This document shows positions 53,719-62,926 of a stretch of 64,000 nucleotides of DNA, one piece after another. A program made the translations under genes and the position numbers. Under the pieces are notes generated by a model. It was not told the DNA's origin. It saw nothing but the letters and a program-made list of their open reading frames with translations, and made no database searches. Source of the DNA: Aquimonas sp. (GTDB lineage: Bacteria; Pseudomonadota; Gammaproteobacteria; Xanthomonadales; Xanthomonadaceae). The stretch covers positions 1 to 64,000 of the forward strand of contig JAKOMQ010000013.1 of NCBI GenBank assembly GCA_022241605.1, written 5' to 3'. The stretch's first letter is position 1. The number at the start of each line of letters is the position of its first letter.

Positions 53719-54846
53719 TTAGCCGGTCATCCGGTCGAAAAAGTTCTTGACCCCATCCAGCCAGGAGCTGGCGCGCGGCGAGTGGGCGGACGCGTCGATT
53801 CCCTCGAAGGTGCCCTCGAACTCTTCCAGCAGCTCCTTCTGACGCTTGGTCAGCTTGACCGGAGTTTCGACGACCACGCGACAGAGCAGGTCGCCTTTGG
53901 CGTGGCTGCGCACGGACTTGACGCCCTTGCCGCGCAGGCGGAAGACCTTGCCGGTCTGGGTCTCAGCCGGAATCTTGACCACGGCCTCGCCGTCCAGCGT
54001 GGGCACCGGCAGCTCGGCGCCCAGCGCAGCTTGGCTGAATCGGATCGGCACCTCGCAGTGCAGGTCGTCGCCATCACGCTGGAAAATCTCGTGCTCGCGC
54101 ACGCGCACCTCGACGTAGAGATCGCCTGCCGGCGCGCCGGCAGGACCCGCTTCGCCCTCGCCGGACAAGCGGATGCGATCGCCGGTGTCTACGCCTGCTG
54201 GGATCTTGACCTTCAGCACCTTCTCCGACTCGATGCGGCCGGCGCCGTGGCAGGTCTTGCAGGGGTTCTTGATGGTCTTGCCGCTGCCGCCACAGTGCGG
54301 GCAGGTCTGCTGGATGCTGAAGATGCCCTGCTGCATGCGCACGCGGCCATGGCCGCCGCAGGTACGGCAGGTTTCGACCTCGCCGTCCGCCGAGCCCGAC
54401 CCATCGCAGACGCGACAGGCGACCACGGTGGGGATCTCGATTTCCTTCTCGACGCCGGCGACGGCATCTTCGAGGTCGAGATCCATCACGTAGCGCAGGT
54501 CGGCGCCGCGACGCGGCCCGCGCGCGCGGCCACCGCCGCCAAAAATGTCGCCGAAGATGTCGCCGAAGATATCGCCCATGTCGACACCGCCCGGGCCACC
54601 TCGCCCACCGCCCATGCCGCCCTCGAAAGCGGCGTGGCCGTGCTGGTCATAGAGCCGGCGCTTCTGCGCATCCGCCAGCACCTCGTAGGCCTCCTTGGCC
54701 TCCTTGAACTTGGCCTCGGCCTGGGCGTCATCCGGATTGCGGTCCGGATGGAACTTCATCGCCAGCCGCCGGTAGGCCTTCTTCAGGTCTTCGTCGGAAG
54801 CGCTGCGCTCGACGCCGAGCACCTGGTAGTAGTCGCGTTTTGACAT
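53719..54846 (-). CDS. dnaJ: Chaperone protein DnaJ
   Basis: DnaJ delivers substrates to DnaK and stimulates its ATPase. The 375-residue product has the J-domain ([23 protein letters not shown] in [11 protein letters not shown]), a Gly/Phe-rich linker with [10 protein letters not shown], four zinc-finger repeats ([40 protein letters not shown]) and the C-terminal substrate domain. No Shine-Dalgarno precedes the ATG because an inverted repeat abuts the start codon, so its translation may depend on structure. Confidence 0.97.
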   Translation of the reverse strand: MSKRDYYQVLGVERSASDEDLKKAYRRLAMKFHPDRNPDDAQAEAKFKEAKEAYEVLADAQKRRLYDQHGHAAFEGGMGGGRGGPGGVDMGDIFGDIFGDIFGGGGRARGPRRGADLRYVMDLDLEDAVAGVEKEIEIPTVVACRVCDGSGSADGEVETCRTCGGHGRVRMQQGIFSIQQTCPHCGGSGKTIKNPCKTCHGAGRIESEKVLKVKIPAGVDTGDRIRLSGEGEAGPAGAPAGDLYVEVRVREHEIFQRDGDDLHCEVPIRFSQAALGAELPVPTLDGEAVVKIPAETQTGKVFRLRGKGVKSVRSHAKGDLLCRVVVETPVKLTKRQKELLEEFEGTFEGIDASAHSPRASSWLDGVKNFFDRMTG

Positions 54847-55008
54847 GGCCGGGAATCGGGAATCGGGAATGGGGAATCGTCAGAGCCAGGGGCTCGACCG
54901 ATACGCAAGGCTCACCGATCCAGTGCGACCGGTTGCAGCAGCCGGAAACAGAAACAGGGAGCGGGGCCGCTTTCGCGATTCCCGACTCCCCATTCCCGGT
55001 TCCCGGCC
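54847..55008. repeat. Family 3 inverted repeat filling the dnaK-dnaJ gap
   Basis: The arm at 54847-54879 (GGCCGGGAATCGGGAATCGG and so on) pairs with 54976-55008 at 29 of 33 positions around a 96-base spacer. The left arm touches the dnaJ start codon (54846), and the right arm ends 5 bases before the dnaK stop (55014). In the dnaK-dnaJ transcript this would form a long stem just before dnaJ. A single similar arm is at 19745-19778. Confidence 0.85.
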
Positions 55009-55013
55009 TTAAA

Positions 55014-56933
55014 TCACTTGTTGTCGTCCTTGACCTCGGTGAACTCGGCGTCCACCACATCATCGTTCTGCGCCGCGTCGCCGCCGCCGGCCTGCGGCCC
55101 CGGACCTGTCGGGCCTTGGCCTGCGGCAGCAGCAGCCAGCGGCTGCGCGGCCGTTTCCAGCGCCTTGGTCTTGGCTTCGATCTGGCCCTTGTCGTCGCCC
55201 TTCATGGCCTTCTCGAGCTCCGACAGCGCGGACTCGATGTGGCCAATGGCCTCGCCTCCGACCTTCTCGCCGTGCTCCTTGATGGCGGCGCGGGTTGAGT
55301 GGATCAAAGCATCCGCCTGGTTGCGGGCGCCTACCAGCTCGTGGAACTTCTTGTCTTCCTCGCGATTGGCCTCGGCGTCGTTGACCATGCGCGCGATCTC
55401 GTCCTCGGACAGGCCCGAGCCGGCCTTGATCTCGACCCGCTGCTCCTTGCCGGTCTTCTTGTCCTTGGCGGACACATGCAGGATGCCGTTGGCGTCGATG
55501 TCGAAGCTGACCTCCACCTGCGGCATGCCGCGCTGCGCCGGCTCGATGCCGGCCAGATCGAACTTGGCCAGCGACTTGTTGTAGCGGGCCTGCTCGCGCT
55601 CACCCTGCAGCACATGCACGGTGACGGCGGTCTGGTTGTCCTCGGCGGTGGAGAAAGTCTGCGAGGCCTTGGTCGGCACCGTGGTGTTCTTTTCGATCAG
55701 CTTGGTAAACACGCCGCCCAGGGTTTCGATGCCAAGGCTCAGCGGGGTCACGTCGAGAAGCAGCACGTCCTTCACTGCACCCGACAGCACGCCGCCCTGC
55801 ACTGCCGCGCCGATCGCCACCGCCTCATCGGGGTTGACGTCCTTGCGCGGCTCCTTGCCGAAGAACTCGGTCACTGCCGCCTGCACGCGCGGCATGCGGG
55901 TCTGGCCACCGACCAGAATCACCTCGCTGATGTCGCTCATACGCAGGCCAGCATCTTTCACCGCGATCTTGCAGGGCTCGATCGTGCGCTTGACCAGCTC
56001 CTCGACCAGGGCTTCCAGCTTGGCGCGGGTCAGCTTGATGCTCAGGTGCTTCGGACCCGACGCGTCGGCGGTGATGTAGGGCAGGTTCACCTCGGTCTGC
56101 TGGCTGGTGGACAGCTCGATCTTGGCGCGCTCGGCCGCGTCCTTCAGGCGCTGCAGGGCCAGCGGATCCTTGCGCAGGTCGATGCCCTGGTCCTTCTGGA
56201 ACTCCTCGACGAGGTAGTCGATGACGCGCATGTCGAAGTCTTCGCCACCCAGGAAGGTGTCGCCGTTGGTGGCCAGCACTTCGAACTGCTTCTCACCGTC
56301 GACTTCGGCGATCTCGATGATCGATACGTCGAAAGTACCGCCGCCGAGGTCATACACCACGATCTTGCGATCGCCGCCCTTCTTGTCGAGGCCGTAGGCG
56401 AGCGCCGCCGCGGTCGGCTCGTTGATGATGCGCTTGACCTCAAGCCCGGCGATCTTGCCGGCATCCTTGGTGGCCTGGCGCTGGCTGTCGTTGAAGTAGG
56501 CCGGCACCGTGATCACGGCTTCGGTGACCTTCTCGCCGAGATAGTCCTCGGCGGTCTTCTTCATCTTGGCCAGCACTTCCGCGCTGATCTGCGGCGGCGC
56601 CATACGGCGGCCGTCGGCCGTGGCCACCCAGGCATCGCCATTGTCGTGGCCGACGATGCCGTAAGGCACCAGGTCGATGTCCTTCTTGACCTCGGCGTCG
56701 GTGAACTTGCGGCCGATCAGGCGCTTCACCGCATAAAAGGTGTTCTTCGGGTTGGTGACGCCCTGGCGCTTGGCCGAGGCACCGACCAAGGTCTCGCCGT
56801 CCTTGGTGAAGGCGACGATGGACGGCGTGGTGCGGTCGCCCTCCGAGTTTTCGATGACCTTGGCCTGGCCGCCTTCCATCACGGCCACGCAGGAGTTCGT
56901 GGTGCCGAGGTCGATGCCGATGATCTTGCTCAT
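55014..56933 (-). CDS. dnaK: Chaperone protein DnaK (Hsp70)
   Basis: DnaK is the main Hsp70. The 639-residue product begins with [19 protein letters not shown], followed by the ATPase motifs [46 protein letters not shown] and [17 protein letters not shown], then the substrate-binding domain and an Ala/Gly-rich lid tail ending in a [16 protein letters not shown] type terminus. It lies 108 bases after grpE, with a good heat-shock promoter in between. Confidence 0.98.
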   Translation of the reverse strand: MSKIIGIDLGTTNSCVAVMEGGQAKVIENSEGDRTTPSIVAFTKDGETLVGASAKRQGVTNPKNTFYAVKRLIGRKFTDAEVKKDIDLVPYGIVGHDNGDAWVATADGRRMAPPQISAEVLAKMKKTAEDYLGEKVTEAVITVPAYFNDSQRQATKDAGKIAGLEVKRIINEPTAAALAYGLDKKGGDRKIVVYDLGGGTFDVSIIEIAEVDGEKQFEVLATNGDTFLGGEDFDMRVIDYLVEEFQKDQGIDLRKDPLALQRLKDAAERAKIELSTSQQTEVNLPYITADASGPKHLSIKLTRAKLEALVEELVKRTIEPCKIAVKDAGLRMSDISEVILVGGQTRMPRVQAAVTEFFGKEPRKDVNPDEAVAIGAAVQGGVLSGAVKDVLLLDVTPLSLGIETLGGVFTKLIEKNTTVPTKASQTFSTAEDNQTAVTVHVLQGEREQARYNKSLAKFDLAGIEPAQRGMPQVEVSFDIDANGILHVSAKDKKTGKEQRVEIKAGSGLSEDEIARMVNDAEANREEDKKFHELVGARNQADALIHSTRAAIKEHGEKVGGEAIGHIESALSELEKAMKGDDKGQIEAKTKALETAAQPLAAAAAGQGPTGPGPQAGGGDAAQNDDVVDAEFTEVKDDNK

Positions 56934-56991
56934 GGAATTACTCCGTTTCGTTGCTTTGCGTGGCCTCGGGAGAGGCCTTTCACTGGCTCGC

Positions 56992-57021
56992 TAAATGGGG
57001 CGGGGGCGACGGGCTTTCAAG
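56992..57021 (-). promoter_or_regulatory. Heat-shock (sigma-32) promoter of dnaK
   Basis: On the minus strand CTTGAAA (57021-57015) and CCCCATTTA (57000-56992) are separated by 14 bases, an excellent match to the RpoH consensus (CTTGAAA, 11-16 bases, CCCCATNT). It lies about 58 bases upstream of the dnaK start, in the grpE-dnaK gap. Confidence 0.85.
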
Positions 57022-57041
57022 CGCCGAGGCCAGAACCGCGG

Positions 57042-57557
57042 CTATTCGCTGACCACGACCATTGCCGGGCGCAGCAGGCGCTCATTGAGCAGATAGCCCT
57101 TCTGGAACACCTGCAGCACGGTTCCTGAGGGTTGCCCTTCGGCGGCCCGGGCGCTCACCGCTTGATGGTGCTCCGGATTGAATGCTTCGCCGGCCGGGTC
57201 GAGCTGCTTCAGGCCATTCGCCTCGGCCACCTTCAGCAACTCCCGCTGGGTCAGGCGCAGGCCCTCGGCCACTGCGCTGTCGCCGCCGGCGGCCTCGATG
57301 CCGCGCTCCAGCGCATCCAGCACCGGCAGCAGATCGCCCAGCAGGCGCTCGTTGGCAAACTTGCGTGCATGCTCCACGTCGCGCAGCATCCGCTTGCGCT
57401 GGTTTTCGAGGTCGGCGCGCTCGCGAAGCTGCTCCTCGCGCACGCTGATCAGCGCCAGCTGCAGCTCATCAATGCGGGCCGAAAGCAGCTCCACCTCGCT
57501 CATCGGCTCGGCATCCGGGCGGTGCGGGTCTTCGATGGGCTGTGGGTCCTGGCTCAT
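57042..57557 (-). CDS. grpE: Nucleotide exchange factor GrpE
   Basis: GrpE exchanges ADP for ATP on DnaK. The 171-residue product has a charged N-terminus, the long coiled coil ([20 protein letters not shown]), [20 protein letters not shown] and the beta-domain with [31 protein letters not shown] and AMVVVSE. AAGGAG precedes the ATG at 57557. I see no clear own promoter in the 141 bases to hrcA, so it is probably co-transcribed with hrcA. Confidence 0.96.
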   Translation of the reverse strand: MSQDPQPIEDPHRPDAEPMSEVELLSARIDELQLALISVREEQLRERADLENQRKRMLRDVEHARKFANERLLGDLLPVLDALERGIEAAGGDSAVAEGLRLTQRELLKVAEANGLKQLDPAGEAFNPEHHQAVSARAAEGQPSGTVLQVFQKGYLLNERLLRPAMVVVSE

Positions 57558-57698
57558 GGCAACTCCTTGGGCTGAACGTGAATCGGATGGTTGGCGGCAG
57601 GCTGACTGCGAGCTCCCGGCAAACCGGAAGCGCAACCGCGCCGCGTCGGACTCGACGCAGCTGAAATCAGCACGGTGTTCGCCCCCGCGACGAGCCCG

Positions 57699-58769
57699 TT
57701 ATTGGGCCTGCTGCGCCCGATTCAAGGCCGCGCCCAGCACATCGGCGGTGGCCTGCACCATCGGGATGACCCGCTCGTAGGCCATGCGGGTAGGGCCGAT
57801 GACCCCAAGCACACCCAGCACCTTGCCGTCGGCGCCGTAGGGCGCTGTCACGAGGCTGCAGCCACCGAACGGCGCCACCCCGGACTCTTCGCCGATGAAC
57901 AGGCGCACGCCCTGGGCGCTGGCGCAGCCCTCCAGCAGCTGCAGCAGCTCGCGCTTGCGCGCGAAAGCATCGAACAACTCACGCAGGCGATCGAGGTCGG
58001 ACAGATCCTGTACGCCCATCAGCCGGGTCTGGCCCGCGACCAGGACGTCCTCGGCGGAATCACCCAGACCGAAAGCACCTTCCGCAACCTCCACGGCAGC
58101 CGACAGGATGCCGTCCATCGCGCTGCGGGTTTCCTTCAGCTCGCGCAGCAGCTGGGCACGCACTTCGCCCAGCGCGCGGCCGGCAAAGTGGCTGTTGAGG
58201 TAATTGGCGGTCTGCTCCAGCTCGGACGCGGTGTAGGGCCGGCGCATGGTCAGGATCCGGTTTTGCACCTCGTTATCGGTGAACACCAGGATCACCAGCA
58301 CCCGGCGCGCATCCAGCGGTACGAAGTCGATGTGCCGGAAGGCGAACTGCTCGCGCCGCGGCACCGTCACCATGCCCACGAAGTGCGTCGCCGCCGACAG
58401 CAGCTCGGACACGTTACTGAGCAGGCCCTGGGTGCCCAGCTCCGGCTGCAGGCCCTGGCGCAGACGCTCGATTTCAACGTTCTCCAGCGGTTTGACCTGC
58501 AGCAGGCTGTCCACGAACAGCCGGTAACCCTGCGCAGTCGGCACTCGACCGGCCGAAGTGTGCGGCGTGGAGACCAGGCCGATATCCTCCAGGTCCGCCA
58601 TCACGTTGCGGATGGTGGCCGGGCTGATGTCCAGGCCCGCATGCTTGGCGAGCGTGCGCGAGCCCACCGGCTCACCGTCACGGATGTACTGGGCAATCAG
58701 CGCGCGCAGCAGGCCGCGGGCGCGCGAGTCCAGATGGAAAGCATCGAAGGGGCGGGCGGACCTGCTCAT
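57699..58769 (-). CDS. hrcA: Heat-inducible transcription repressor HrcA
   Basis: HrcA represses class I heat-shock genes by binding the CIRCE operator. The 356-residue product has the N-terminal winged helix (FHLDSRARGLLRALIAQYIR, DISPATIRNVMADLEDIGLV, SAGRVPTAQGYRLFVD) and a GAF-like domain ending with GVLGVIGPTRMAYERVIPMV. It heads the hrcA, grpE, dnaK, dnaJ operon. I see no CIRCE sequence (TTAGCACTC and its inverse) upstream of hrcA, grpE or dnaK, so its operator may be at groES, outside the window. Confidence 0.95.
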   Translation of the reverse strand: MSRSARPFDAFHLDSRARGLLRALIAQYIRDGEPVGSRTLAKHAGLDISPATIRNVMADLEDIGLVSTPHTSAGRVPTAQGYRLFVDSLLQVKPLENVEIERLRQGLQPELGTQGLLSNVSELLSAATHFVGMVTVPRREQFAFRHIDFVPLDARRVLVILVFTDNEVQNRILTMRRPYTASELEQTANYLNSHFAGRALGEVRAQLLRELKETRSAMDGILSAAVEVAEGAFGLGDSAEDVLVAGQTRLMGVQDLSDLDRLRELFDAFARKRELLQLLEGCASAQGVRLFIGEESGVAPFGGCSLVTAPYGADGKVLGVLGVIGPTRMAYERVIPMVQATADVLGAALNRAQQAQ

Positions 58770-58777
58770 GTCACGAT

Positions 58778-58805
58778 AGATAAGGCCAACCGCGCCCTTG
58801 GGCAA
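58778..58805 (-). promoter_or_regulatory. Candidate sigma-70 promoter of hrcA
   Basis: On the minus strand TTGCCC (58805-58800) and TTATCT (58783-58778) are separated by 16 bases. The -10 box ends 8 bases before the hrcA ATG, so transcripts from it would have almost no leader. Confidence 0.45.
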
Positions 58806-58903
58806 GTGCCCGTGTGCAGGACTGCGTATTGGCGCCCCCTGCCCTGCATGCTAGCGTTCGCCGCTTCGCGCGCGGGTCGCCCTGCCCGCCCCAAGGCCCG
58901 TCC

Positions 58904-60583
58904 ATGCTGAGCTCCCTGTACGTCAAGGATTTCGCCATCGTCAGCGCTGTCGAGCTGCAGCTCGATCCCGGCCTGACCGTGATCTCCGGCGAGACCGGCG
59001 CCGGCAAGTCGCTGCTGGTCGACGCGCTGCTGCTGCTGACCGGCGCCCGCGCCGATGCCGGCATGGTCCGCCATGGCGCCGACCGCGCCGAACTCTCGGC
59101 AGCCTTCCGTCTGGCGGCCGACAGCCCGGCGCTCGCCTGGCTGCGCGAACAGGAGCTGGACGAGGACGAGGCCTGCGAGGTCCGCCGCATCGTCCGCGCC
59201 GATGGCGGCTCCAAGGCGTGGATCAACGGCCGCCCGGCCACGGTCGGCCAGGTCAGTGCGCTCACCGCGCATCTCGTCGAGATCCACGGTCAGCACGAGC
59301 ATCAGGCCCTGCTGGATCGCGTCCAACAGCTGGCCCTGCTGGATGGTTTCGCCCGCACGGGCGCCTTGCTGGAGCCCGTCCGTCAGCTGGCCGCGGAATA
59401 TCAGCAGCTGAAACGCCGTCGCGAGCAGCTTGCCGGCGCCGCCGAAGATCCGGGCCCACGCCTCGAGCTGCTGCGCCACCAGCTGGGCGAGCTGGAGACC
59501 GAAGCGCTGGCGCCGGTGGCCTACGCCGAGCTGATCCAGACCCATCGCCGCCTGGCCAATGCCACCAGCCTGATCGAAGCCTGCGCGCGCGCGGTGTCGC
59601 GCATCGAGGGCGAGGACGGCTTCGACCTGCTGCGCAGCCTGCGCCAGACCGGCCACGAGCTGGCCCGCTTCGGCGAGGACGAGCCGCGCCTGCGCGAGGC
59701 CGCAGAACTGCTCGAATCCGCTGCGCTGCAGGCCACTGAGGCCTCGGCCCTGGTGGCCCAGGTGCAGGACAACCTGGAGCTGGACCCGGCTCGCCTGGTG
59801 GAGATCGAAGCGAAGCTGGCGCGACTGCACGAGCTTGGCCGCCGCCATCGGGTGGACCCCGCCGAGCTGAAGGCCTGTGCCGAGGCGATCGCCCGCGAGA
59901 TCGAGGAGCTGGAGGAGGCCGGCGGCGCGCTGGCCAAGATCGAAGCGCGCATGAAGGTGCTGGCGTCGGATTGGTCCCGCGCAGCCGCCGCACTCGGCGA
60001 GCGCCGCCGCGCAGCCGCACGCAGGCTGTCCGACGAGGTCTCCACGCTGATGGCGGAGCTGGGCATGGCCGGCGGCCGGCTGGAGGCGCAGCTGGAAGCA
60101 CTGAGCGACCCCGAGCCCTCGCCGCTGGGCGCGGAGCGCGTGGATTTCCTGGTGGCGGCCAATGCCGGCCAGCCGCCCAAGCCCCTGCGCCGCACCGCCT
60201 CCGGCGGCGAACTGTCCCGCATCAGCCTGGCCATCGAGGTGGCCACGCTCGGTATCGACCCCACCCCGACCATGGTCTTCGACGAGGTCGACACCGGCAT
60301 CGGCGGTGCGGTCGCCGAGATCGTCGGCCAGAAGCTGCGCGCGCTCGGCGCCGAACGACAGGTGCTATGCGTCACCCATCTGCCCCAGGTCGCCGCCCAG
60401 GGCCACCATCACTTCAGCGTGCGCAAGGCCGAGCAGGACGGCATCACCGTCAGCGCCCCGCAGCGCCTCGACCCGGATGAGCGCATCGAAGAGCTGGCGC
60501 GCATGCTCGGCGGCATCGACATCACCACCACCACCCGCGCGCATGCGGGGCAGATGCTGGAGCGGGCGCAGGGCCAGCCCTGA
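58904..60583 (+). CDS. recN: DNA repair protein RecN
   Basis: RecN is an SMC-like ATPase of double-strand-break repair. The 559-residue product has LYVKDFAIVSAVELQLDPGL, Walker A ISGETGAGKSLLVDALLLLT, the central coiled coil, the signature RTASGGELSRISLAIEVAT, Walker B TMVFDEVDTGIGG and the switch LCVTHLPQVAAQGHHHF. The start is the ATG at 58904, divergent from hrcA over about 135 bases; I see no obvious LexA box there. It ends about 14 bases before repeat copy E. Confidence 0.96.
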   Translation: MLSSLYVKDFAIVSAVELQLDPGLTVISGETGAGKSLLVDALLLLTGARADAGMVRHGADRAELSAAFRLAADSPALAWLREQELDEDEACEVRRIVRADGGSKAWINGRPATVGQVSALTAHLVEIHGQHEHQALLDRVQQLALLDGFARTGALLEPVRQLAAEYQQLKRRREQLAGAAEDPGPRLELLRHQLGELETEALAPVAYAELIQTHRRLANATSLIEACARAVSRIEGEDGFDLLRSLRQTGHELARFGEDEPRLREAAELLESAALQATEASALVAQVQDNLELDPARLVEIEAKLARLHELGRRHRVDPAELKACAEAIAREIEELEEAGGALAKIEARMKVLASDWSRAAAALGERRRAAARRLSDEVSTLMAELGMAGGRLEAQLEALSDPEPSPLGAERVDFLVAANAGQPPKPLRRTASGGELSRISLAIEVATLGIDPTPTMVFDEVDTGIGGAVAEIVGQKLRALGAERQVLCVTHLPQVAAQGHHHFSVRKAEQDGITVSAPQRLDPDERIEELARMLGGIDITTTTRAHAGQMLERAQGQP

Positions 60584-60596
60584 AACGCGCCAGCAG

Positions 60597-60781
60597 CGCA
60601 GAGCGAGTGAAAAAAATTCAGACGCCGTAACGAGGGCGTCGCTTGGCTTTCGTGGCGAGGTGGGCTGCGCGAGTTCAAGTGAGTTCGGCGGGCCCAATGA
60701 GCGCAATGTTCGGACAGCGGCCCGCCGTCACGGGCGTCCAGCGACGGCCGCAGAAGGCAGAGGATTGTCACAGGCCCTCAG
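60597..60781 (+). repeat. Family 1 dispersed repeat, copy E
   Basis: This full-length copy of about 185 bp has the left end CAGAGCGAGTGAAAAAAATT, the core GACGCCGTAACGAGGGCGTC and the right end GATTGTCACAGGCCCTCAG. It lies between convergent recN and greB. The greB stop, read on the minus strand (60778-60780), is inside the right end. Confidence 0.8.
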
Positions 60782-61281
60782 CCCGCGTACCCCACCTCCA
60801 CCACCACGAAGCGCACCCGCCCCTGCGGCAGCTCGGCCTCGAACTCGTCGTCGATGCGTTTTTTCAGCGCAGCCCGGGCCAGCGGTGAGTCGATGCTGAT
60901 CCAGCCGCGGGCGGCGTCGGTTTCGTCGGGGCCGACGATGCGGTAGCGCAGCAGCTCGCCATCGTCGATGCGTTCGAGCCCGATCTCGGCGCCGAAGTAG
61001 ATCGCCTCCGGGTCCGAAGGGCGGCCGTCGGCCACGCGCAGCTGCTCCAGCCGCTTGCTCAGGTAGCGCACGCGACGGTCGATCTCGCCGAGCTGCTTCT
61101 TGCGGTAGGTGTATTCGGCGTTCTCGCTGCGGTCGCCCTCTGCGGCGGCGGCGGCCAGCGCCTTGACCACCTCAGGGCGCCTGTCGCGCCAGAGTTCGTT
61201 CAGTTCAGCGCGCAGGGCCTCGAAGCCCTCGCGGGTGATGATGGCAGTGGAGCCGGGAGCGGGTGGGCGCCAGCGGGGCAT
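60778..61281 (-). CDS. greB: Transcription elongation factor GreB
   Basis: GreB, like GreA, reactivates arrested RNA polymerase, and it can release longer backtracked RNA. The 167-residue protein has [20 protein letters not shown], the coiled-coil tip [19 protein letters not shown] and the C-terminal [19 protein letters not shown], where the tip sequence is GreB- rather than GreA-like. It is divergent from the rhomboid gene. Confidence 0.94.
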   Translation of the reverse strand: MPRWRPPAPGSTAIITREGFEALRAELNELWRDRRPEVVKALAAAAAEGDRSENAEYTYRKKQLGEIDRRVRYLSKRLEQLRVADGRPSDPEAIYFGAEIGLERIDDGELLRYRIVGPDETDAARGWISIDSPLARAALKKRIDDEFEAELPQGRVRFVVVEVGYAG

Positions 61282-61373
61282 GGGGTCTGGGGCGGCTGCA
61301 GGGGCGCAAAGCGTACACTTGCGCGCGCTTGCACTGGCCTTTGCGCCTTTATTGCCCCGGAGCCTTTTCGACC

Positions 61374-62843
61374 GTGCTGATCCTGCCCTTGCACAAGCCT
61401 TTCAGCCGCGGCCGGCTGCCGTGGTCGACCCTGCTGCTGGTGTTCCTGAACCTGTTCGTGTTCATGGTGCTGCAGTCGGGTGACGGGCGGCGCGAGGCGC
61501 AGGCGCGCGAGGATTACGTGCACTCGGGCCTCGCGGCGATCGAAGTGCCTCGCTACCTGGACGGCGGTGTGCTGCCGGAAGACCCGCAGGCACGCGCGTT
61601 TGTAGAGATGATGCGCGCAGCGCCGGAGCCGATGCGCTCGCTGCAGCTGTCGGCCCTGATCGATCTGGACCACCGCTTCCTGGCGCGATTGGCCGCGGGG
61701 GATGTCGAGCCACCGCTGGACGATGTCGAACAGTGGCGGCGCCTGCGCGAGGCGCATGAGCAGGCGCTGGCCCGCAGCTTCACGGATCGTTTCAAGGTGC
61801 AGGGCGGCAGCCTCGACCCCCTGCGTTTGGTCGGCTCGGCGTTCCTGCATGCCGGCTGGGGCCACCTGCTCGGCAACCTGCTGTTCCTGGTGCTGATCGG
61901 CCTGCTGGTGGAGGGCGCGATCGGCTCGCGCCTGCACTTTCTGCTCTACGTGCTGGGCGCCGCGGGCGCCAGCCTGTTCGCGCTGGCCTGGCGATGGGGC
62001 GAGCCGCATGCGGGCCTGGGCGCCTCGGGCGCAGTGTCGGCCATGATGGGTGCCTTCTGCCTGCTCTGGGGCCTGCGTCGGGTGCGGCTGTTCTACTGGA
62101 TCGGCTTCGTCTTCGACTATGTGCGTGCGCCGGCCCTGCTGCTGCTGCCGCCATGGCTGGGCTGGGAGCTCTACCACCTGCTGATGCACCCCGAGCTCGC
62201 GATCGGTTTCGACGCCCATGCCGGAGGCCTGCTCACCGGTGCTGCCTTCGGCGCGCTGATGTGGCCGCTCGGCCAAGTACGCGAGGACTTCATCGAGGCC
62301 GAGGACGCGGACGGCGGCGACGACGGCGCGCTGCTGGAGGAAGCCGAACAGGCGCTGGCACAGATGGACCTTGCCCGCGCCGAACGTGCCCTCGCCGAGT
62401 TGGCCGAAGACACGCCCGAGCTCGCCATCAGCGCACGTGCCCGCCTGGCCGGGTATCGCTGCGCGCGCCTCGGGCGACGCCTGCCGCTGGCGGCGGAGCG
62501 TCTCGCGGGCCTGCTGCAGGCGCCCGCAGGCCTGCCGATGACACAGCAGGCGGACCTGCTCGCGGAAGCCGGGCCGGAGCTGCCGCCGCTGCCACCTGAG
62601 GCGCTGCAGGCGGCCTGCACACGGCTGCTGGCCAGCGGCCGCCGGGCCGAGGTGCAGGCCTGGCTGCACGGCCTGCCGCCGGACTATGCGCCCGCTGTGC
62701 AGCCTGCACTGTGGCTTCGGCTGGCGCTGGCCCAGCGCCAGGGCGGCGCTGGCAATGATCCGCACGCCAGCCTGCGCGAGCTGCTCCGCCGATTTCCACG
62801 CGCGCCCGAGGCAGCGAAGGCTCGGACCTTGCTGGGCGGCTGA
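61374..62843 (+). CDS. Rhomboid-family intramembrane serine protease with a C-terminal helical extension
   Basis: The 489-residue protein starts at a GTG ([13 protein letters not shown]). After one helix ([15 protein letters not shown]) and a soluble loop of about 110 residues, the rhomboid core has [20 protein letters not shown], the serine in [13 protein letters not shown] and the histidine in [17 protein letters not shown]. The last 200 residues after about residue 300 are acidic and helical with Ala/Leu-rich repeats ([20 protein letters not shown]), possibly TPR-like. The substrate is unknown. Confidence 0.87.
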   Translation: MLILPLHKPFSRGRLPWSTLLLVFLNLFVFMVLQSGDGRREAQAREDYVHSGLAAIEVPRYLDGGVLPEDPQARAFVEMMRAAPEPMRSLQLSALIDLDHRFLARLAAGDVEPPLDDVEQWRRLREAHEQALARSFTDRFKVQGGSLDPLRLVGSAFLHAGWGHLLGNLLFLVLIGLLVEGAIGSRLHFLLYVLGAAGASLFALAWRWGEPHAGLGASGAVSAMMGAFCLLWGLRRVRLFYWIGFVFDYVRAPALLLLPPWLGWELYHLLMHPELAIGFDAHAGGLLTGAAFGALMWPLGQVREDFIEAEDADGGDDGALLEEAEQALAQMDLARAERALAELAEDTPELAISARARLAGYRCARLGRRLPLAAERLAGLLQAPAGLPMTQQADLLAEAGPELPPLPPEALQAACTRLLASGRRAEVQAWLHGLPPDYAPAVQPALWLRLALAQRQGGAGNDPHASLRELLRRFPRAPEAAKARTLLGG

Positions 62844-62926
62844 CCGACGTTTCTCACCGCGGCTGACTCTGGGATACTCGCGGGTTAGCCGGCGCGACAC
62901 GCGCCCGCCCACTGCAAGCGAGCCCC

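Noticed and set aside
56934-57041. Possible CIRCE operator upstream of dnaK, grpE or hrcA.
   Set aside because: The TTAGCACTC inverted repeat is not present in any of the three upstream regions.
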